From Arcobacter cryaerophilus gv. crypticus (lineage in GTDB: Bacteria > Campylobacterota > Campylobacteria > Campylobacterales > Arcobacteraceae), in assembly GCF_002993025.1 (NCBI RefSeq), contig NZ_NXGI01000009.1:16172-80171 (forward strand): DNA of 64,000 bases, in the 5' to 3' direction. Shown here piece by piece: positions 60,357-64,000 of the stretch (position 1 is its first letter; each line of letters opens with the position of its first letter). The notes under the pieces were generated by a model, which did not search any database, was not told the DNA's origin, and saw only the letters and a list, made by a program, of their open reading frames with translations. The translations under genes were made by a program, and so were the position numbers.

Positions 60357-61175
60357 TTATCTCTCTTTTCCTCTTTTTCCAAATTCAATTTTCTCACAAG
60401 AAACACAATGCAAAGCACCACCATTTTTTATAATTGAATCAAATTTTATAGGCTCAATAATACAATTTTTATAAATATTTTGCAGTTGTTCCAAAGCTAA
60501 AAAATCTTCATTTATCCCATAAATAGGCACTATTAAAACATTTTCTATTTTTACAAAATTTAAGTAAGCTCCCCAATTTCTATCTTTTGTAAAAAAGCTG
60601 TCAGTATATTTCATAGCTTTGATATTTAGATAGTGTTTTTTCAAAGCTTTTATCAATTTATTGTTAAAAGTTTTTGATTCAATAGAAAAATCATTTACTA
60701 AAACACTATTTTCATCAATCCATCGTACCATACTATCACTATGCCCATATATATCGTAGGGCTGTTTTGGAATGATGATTAAATCTTCTAAATCACACTT
60801 TGTTTTGATAATTTTAATGATTTCATCTTTTGTTTTTGAGGGATTCTCTTTGAAAACTTTATCTGTCATAATAGCTTTGTTTTCATATCTTACGAAATTT
60901 CCACCATCAATAACTAAATCAATATGATTTTTTTCATAAACAATTTTAGTTTTGATGTTTTGATATTTACCATTTTGTAAATAATCAGGTTCATAAATAT
61001 AAGATACTAAAGTTCCATCATCAAGACAAAATGGCATAAAATCTCTAGTCCAAATATCTTTTGTATTTTTCAAAATCTCATAAGAAATATTATGTTTATT
61101 TAAAATCTTTACTAAGTTTCGTGATTCTTTTGGATAGTTAGTAAAAAGAAGTTTTGATAGTCTAATTGTTTTCAT
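60357..61175 (-). CDS. Agmatine deiminase / PAD family protein
   Basis: A 272-residue enzyme of the Porphyromonas-type peptidyl-arginine deiminase fold. NTKDIWTRDFMPFCLDDGTL (about residues 37-56) has the Asp-Trp-x-Arg-Asp block. LVIDGGNFVRYEN (about 88-100) and YDIYGHSDSMVRWIDENSVL (about 140-159, with the catalytic His) follow. NGGALHCVSCEKIEF (about 252-266) has the active Cys. It deiminates agmatine or an arginine side chain. It is encoded downstream of a 31-residue ORF and operator copy 5. Confidence 0.87.
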   Translation of the reverse strand: MKTIRLSKLLFTNYPKESRNLVKILNKHNISYEILKNTKDIWTRDFMPFCLDDGTLVSYIYEPDYLQNGKYQNIKTKIVYEKNHIDLVIDGGNFVRYENKAIMTDKVFKENPSKTKDEIIKIIKTKCDLEDLIIIPKQPYDIYGHSDSMVRWIDENSVLVNDFSIESKTFNNKLIKALKKHYLNIKAMKYTDSFFTKDRNWGAYLNFVKIENVLIVPIYGINEDFLALEQLQNIYKNCIIEPIKFDSIIKNGGALHCVSCEKIEFGKRGKER

Positions 61176-61202
61176 CTTTAAGTCCTAAAATATAATCTAA
61201 AT

Positions 61203-61298
61203 TTAAAAGTAAAAGTGTTCATTAGATAAAACCTTTTTAACAATAGTTTTATATTCAATATTACTGTTTATTTTTTCAATAAATTTTTCAAAATTCAT
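61203..61298 (-). CDS. 31-residue ORF upstream of the deiminase
   Basis: Encodes MNFEKFIEKINSNIEYKTIV and VKKVLSNEHFYF, with AGGAG 6 bases before the ATG. Operator copy 5 and a TACAAT box (11 bases from the palindrome on this strand) lie just upstream. The deiminase gene starts 27 bases after its stop. A small regulator or leader; no family. Confidence 0.5.
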   Translation of the reverse strand: MNFEKFIEKINSNIEYKTIVKKVLSNEHFYF

Positions 61299-61342
61299 TT
61301 AGTTCTCCTTTTTTTGGTATAAGAAATTGTATTGAAAGATTA

Positions 61343-61358
61343 GGACATATTTCTGTCT
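61343..61358. promoter_or_regulatory. Operator copy 5: GGACA-N6-TGTCT, serving the minus strand
   Basis: On the minus strand TACAAT lies exactly 11 bases away (61326-61331), leading to the 31-residue ORF and deiminase. In the plus direction the corresponding hexamer is TTTAAA, not a clear -10. Confidence 0.7.
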
Positions 61359-61438
61359 TACGAAATTACTTTAAAAAAATATAATGAAGTAAAGAAGATG
61401 AGGAATGATGAATTTGCAGATTAAAAATTAATTAAAAT

Positions 61439-61454
61439 AGACAATAATATGTCC
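61439..61454. promoter_or_regulatory. Operator copy 6: AGACA-N6-TGTCC with TATACT
   Basis: TATACT (61466-61471) follows after exactly 11 bases. The G8 tract and the 172-residue gene lie downstream. Confidence 0.78.
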
Positions 61455-61487
61455 ACATAAAAACTTATACTTTTATAAATTAATATA

Positions 61488-61495
61488 GGGGGGGG
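61488..61495 (+). repeat. Poly-G tract of eight in the 5' leader
   Basis: GGGGGGGG, 6 bases before the ATG at 61502, in an otherwise about 25 percent GC background. It occupies the Shine-Dalgarno position. Tracts of this kind mutate by slipped-strand mispairing in Campylobacter. Length change would shift the spacing and strength of the ribosome binding site. Confidence 0.7.
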
Positions 61496-61501
61496 TAGTT
61501 T

Positions 61502-62020
61502 ATGGAAAATATATTAGATTCAATAGAAGAGGAAAATATAGCAAATCTTTTTAGACTTAAAAATAGAGTTTACAATAAAACATTTAAAAATTATATTTGC
61601 ATATTTAAACAGATAAAAAATATAAATTTCTATATAAATATAAAATATGAAAATATTGATTTTTCAACAGTTATCATAGATAAAAATATAAATAATTCTT
61701 CATTTCAAGATAATATATCTGTGGTGATAGATACTTTAGATTTTTTAAATGATGAGTTAAATGAAAAAATCCAAAAACTAAATGAAATAATAGCTATTTG
61801 CAAAGATTACTCAAAATTAAAAAAAGAAGAGAAAGAGCTAATAAAAGATAGTTATTTTTTTGCTAGATATATTCAAATACTTTGTACTACAAACTATTAT
61901 AAATATTATTTGGATAACTATTTTGATATTTATGCTTCTATTGAAAATGAGTTACAGAGTAGTTTTTGGCTCTCTTTTAAAATTTATATTAGAAATATTT
62001 TAAAATATAGGACAAAATAG
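61502..62020 (+). CDS. Hypothetical 172-residue protein behind a poly-G leader
   Basis: Unrecognised. KNRVYNKTFKNYICIFKQIK and INFYINIKYENIDFSTVIID open it. DTLDFLNDELNEKIQKLNEI is a coiled helix. The C-terminus (FWLSFKIYIRNILKYRTK) is aromatic and basic. No signal peptide or clear membrane helix. Regulated by operator copy 6 and probably by the G8 tract. Its stop lies inside operator copy 7. Confidence 0.55.
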   Translation: MENILDSIEEENIANLFRLKNRVYNKTFKNYICIFKQIKNINFYINIKYENIDFSTVIIDKNINNSSFQDNISVVIDTLDFLNDELNEKIQKLNEIIAICKDYSKLKKEEKELIKDSYFFARYIQILCTTNYYKYYLDNYFDIYASIENELQSSFWLSFKIYIRNILKYRTK

Positions 62021-62025
62021 TGTCT
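62010..62025. promoter_or_regulatory. Operator copy 7: GGACA-N6-TGTCT, upstream of the WYL gene
   Basis: The seventh palindrome overlaps the stop of the preceding gene, 63 bases before the WYL start. The 11-base -10 rule does not hold here; a TATAAG lies 6 bases downstream and a TAAAAT just before. It may be an autorepression site over the start of transcription. Confidence 0.7.
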
Positions 62026-62053
62026 AAATTATATAAGGATTTAATAAATGTTA

Positions 62054-62076
62054 TGTAAAATAAAAACTATTTTACA
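62054..62076 (+). promoter_or_regulatory. Hairpin before the WYL-gene ribosome binding site
   Basis: TGTAAAATA and TATTTTACA are 9-bp arms with a 5-base loop. The Shine-Dalgarno AAAGGA follows at once (62078-62083). It could modulate translation or be a second operator; it is AT-rich, so weak as RNA. Confidence 0.5.
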
Positions 62077-62088
62077 CAAAGGAAAATA

Positions 62089-63012
62089 GTGCCAAAAATT
62101 ATTCAAAAACAAAATGACAATACAAAATACAACAGAATAAATCAAATTTATGAAATGTTGAAAAACAATGTTCACGGCTTTACTATAAATGAACTTGCAA
62201 AAGAGTTAGATGTTAGTACAAAAACAATTCAAAGAGATTTATATGAAGTATTAAGTGATTTAGGAGCTATAAAAGAGGGAAGAACTTGGAAAATTGACCC
62301 AAAACTTGCCTCTGATGATTTAAATACAAATGAAAGACTTATTCTTGGTATTTTAGATGAGATGGCAAAGAGTGCTGGAAATATATTTTACTCAAAAGCT
62401 CACTCGCTATTATCTCAAATTACTCAACAACTAGATCACCCAATATTTACAAATGTAAATGGTGAATATCTTGAAGATAAAACTGTTGCTTTGTTTGAGA
62501 AAATAGAAAAAGCTATTAAAGAAAAAGAGGAGATAAAGTTTGATTATGAAAAATATAATTTTCATGTAAAACCACTAAAACTTGCATTCTTTGATGGCTT
62601 TTGGTATTTACTTGCATTTCATATACAAAAAGATAAAGAAACTTTCAAAAAATATCACCTAAAATCTATAAAAAATATAGAAACTCTTAATTCAAAATTT
62701 GAAATTCCAGCTATTGTTGAAGAGAGATTAAAATATGCAAATAGTGTTTGGTTTAATTTGGATGTTCAGTTTAGAGTAAGATTGTTTATAGATAAACAAA
62801 TTAGAAAATATTTTGAAAGAAAACCTCTTAGAGGTCAAAGTATAATTGGAGAAGATAAAGATGGCTCAATAGAAATAGAGATAAAAATTTCAAATAATAT
62901 GGAAATACTCCCACTTATTTTATACTATATTCCATATATAAAAGTGTTAGAGCCACAAAGTTTAGCAGATGAGATAAAAGATAGAGTACAAGGGTATTTG
63001 GAAGAGATATAA
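62089..63012 (+). CDS. WYL-domain transcriptional regulator (BrxR/CapW-like architecture)
   Basis: A 307-residue regulator. Residues about 12-75 form a DeoR-type winged helix (FTINELAKELDVSTKTIQRD, with DLYEVLSDLGAIKEGRTW). The WYL domain (about 140-215) includes LAFFDGFWYLLAF, with Trp172-Tyr173-Leu174. A C-terminal WCX-like domain (about 220-307) follows. WYL regulators sense ligands such as ssDNA and often control phage-defence loci by binding palindromes. The start is GTG at 62089 after AAAGGA. It is the best candidate to bind the seven palindromes. Confidence 0.88.
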   Translation: MPKIIQKQNDNTKYNRINQIYEMLKNNVHGFTINELAKELDVSTKTIQRDLYEVLSDLGAIKEGRTWKIDPKLASDDLNTNERLILGILDEMAKSAGNIFYSKAHSLLSQITQQLDHPIFTNVNGEYLEDKTVALFEKIEKAIKEKEEIKFDYEKYNFHVKPLKLAFFDGFWYLLAFHIQKDKETFKKYHLKSIKNIETLNSKFEIPAIVEERLKYANSVWFNLDVQFRVRLFIDKQIRKYFERKPLRGQSIIGEDKDGSIEIEIKISNNMEILPLILYYIPYIKVLEPQSLADEIKDRVQGYLEEI

Positions 63013-63058
63013 AATATCCATTATTTCATAAAAACAAAATGGTACGAAAAAATCAATA

Positions 63059-63082
63059 AATCATACCAATTATGGTATGATT
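63059..63082. promoter_or_regulatory. Inverted repeat upstream of fic
   Basis: AATCATACC and GGTATGATT are 9-bp arms with a 6-base centre. A -10-like TATATAAAAT follows. It differs in sequence from the GACA-N6-TGTC palindrome, so the fic gene probably answers to another regulator. A half-site ATGGTACGA lies 10 bases earlier. Confidence 0.55.
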
Positions 63083-63117
63083 ATATAAAATAATCGTTTC
63101 ATTTAAGGAATAAATCT

Positions 63118-63915
63118 ATGAAAAAATGGATTTGGCAACAAGAAAATTATCCCAATTTTACTTATGAATTTAAAAAGTTAGAATCTTTGATTCAAAAAGT
63201 ATCCATACAACAGGGTTATCTAATCGCTCTTGCTCAAACTATTGATAATAAAACTATAATACAAAGACAATCTCAAGCATTAGAAAATGAAGCTATAAGC
63301 ACATCAGCTATTGAGGGAAAAATATTAAATCGTGATAGTGTAAAAGCCTCTATTGCAAAGAAGTTTGGATTTAGGGATATTGATTATAATAAAATTGATA
63401 ACTCAATTGAATACTTAATTGAAGTATTAATAGATGCAAATACAAACTACGATGCCAAATTGACACAAGAAAGACTTTTTGCATGGCATGGAGCAATTTT
63501 TCCAAAAGCTTATGATAAATTTAATGCTATAAATGTAGCTACTTTTAGAGGTGAAGAGACTATGCAAGTAGTTGGTGGATATGCTGGTAATGAAATTGTA
63601 TATTATGAAGCACCTCCAAAATCTATACTTGAAAAAGAGATGCAAACTTTTTTAAATTGGTTTAATTCTACAAATGATGATTTAATAAAAGCTTGTATAG
63701 CTCATCTTTGGTTTGTAATTATTCACCCTTTTGATGATGGTAACGGAAGAATTGCAAGAGCAATTACAGATTTAGTTCTATCAAAAATAGAGAATTCAAA
63801 AATATCAAGATTATACTCAATGTCAAGTGCAATAAATGATGATAGAAAAGGTTATTGTAGGGACGCAAAGAATTTGGCCACCGCGCGCATTGACACTTGG
63901 CCACTTGACGCATAA
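63118..63915 (+). pseudogene. Fic-family AMPylase truncated by an IS21-like insertion
   Basis: A Fic protein with an N-terminal DUF4172-like region. ISTSAIEGKI (about residues 60-69) is the S/T-x3-E inhibitory motif of class II Fic proteins. HPFDDGNGRIARA starts at residue 203 and is the AMP-transfer motif. A C-terminal winged-helix segment normally follows. Here the frame runs out of Fic sequence at DDRKGY and into the foreign end of an IS at about 63856. The AMP-transfer core remains, but the C-terminus is lost. Confidence 0.85.
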
Positions 63916-64000
63916 TGATTTGGCCACCGTGCGCATTTCAAAGTGAGCCATGAAATCTTTATGATGCGTCTATAAGGTTGAGCTAAGTTTTAGAGTATTC
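63856..64000. mobile_element. IS21-like element, left end (runs off window)
   Basis: The DNA changes abruptly to high GC at 63856 with TGTAGGGACGC. Two 20-bp copies of a TTTGGCCACCG-type repeat, with one mismatch, lie at 63872-63891 and 63918-63937. A degenerate copy (CTTGGCCACTTGACGCAT) lies between. Multiple internal terminal repeats near the end are typical of IS21-family transposase sites. No transposase gene is inside the window. Confidence 0.7.

Noticed and set aside
52034..62025. A LexA/SOS-box explanation for the GACA-N6-TGTC sites
   Set aside because: Campylobacterota lack LexA, the arms do not match known LexA boxes, and a WYL regulator lies inside the set. DNA-damage control through WYL remains possible.

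Overview
The window looks like chromosomal DNA of an Arcobacter-group member of the Campylobacterota. It is very AT-rich. The core gene set (rhamnose and heptose LPS genes, kdsA, murA, tlyA, cmoA, a plasminogen-binding-type exported protein, MntA-HepT, YihY, EamA) fits that group, as do Campylobacterota-like promoters with a clear TATAAT and a poor -35. I see no rRNA, no tRNA and no CRISPR array. Species assignment is inference. || Layout. (1) 1-530: a PIN-type toxin-antitoxin pair, with the toxin running off the left edge. (2) 539-14828: an LPS/surface glycan locus, mostly on the minus strand. It has glycosyltransferases, a polysaccharide deacetylase, two LPS-kinase-like proteins, an O-antigen ligase, rmlBDCA with an ORF6N protein inserted between rmlD and rmlB, GT9 heptosyltransferases and an LpxL-type acyltransferase. 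(3) 14828-21118: ppx/gppA, ferredoxin, inositol-monophosphatase-like, EI24, a radical SAM protein with an ATA start, a secretin, and yigZ. (4) 21094-21792: an MntA-HepT toxin-antitoxin module sitting exactly between two copies of a 27-bp repeat at the yigZ start. (5) 21881-26112: a cluster of lineage-restricted proteins, three of them paralogues. (6) 26128-35852: housekeeping genes, including bcp behind an unusual pair of mutually exclusive hairpins, and kdsA. (7) 35849-46417: an MscS-like protein, an IS remnant, a 21-residue membrane microprotein, a Cfa/DUF1365/DUF3833/FAD-oxidoreductase/lipocalin/MFS/SDR lipid-modification cluster ending in a truncated SRPBCC remnant, and a Gcr-type membrane protein. 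(8) 46635-64000: an accessory island with HigBA, a decayed integrase and many hypotheticals, cut at its right edge by an IS21-like element inserted in a fic gene. || Main discovery. From 52.0 to 62.0 kb there are seven copies of one palindrome, RGACA-N6-TGTCY (R purine, Y pyrimidine). I found no other copy in the window by eye. Six copies sit 11 bp from a -10-like hexamer, four or five of them very close to TATAAT. One copy serves two divergent promoters, with a perfect TATAAT exactly 11 bp away on each side. The promoters lead to an AAA ATPase plus a broken HD hydrolase, three small hypotheticals followed by a GmrSD-type DUF262/DUF1524 nuclease, a 227-residue orphan, a SLOG-fold protein, small proteins followed by an HNH-like protein, a 31-residue ORF plus an arginine-deiminase-family enzyme, a 172-residue protein behind an eight-G tract, and a WYL-domain transcription factor that carries the seventh copy upstream of itself. 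I infer a WYL-controlled, probably anti-phage or DNA-damage-responsive regulon in which at least one member may be phase-variable. A separate operon at 48.8-51.8 kb (metallophosphoesterase plus hypotheticals) is under a different array of ACTTAA/TTAAGT half-sites next to a divergent 180-residue protein.
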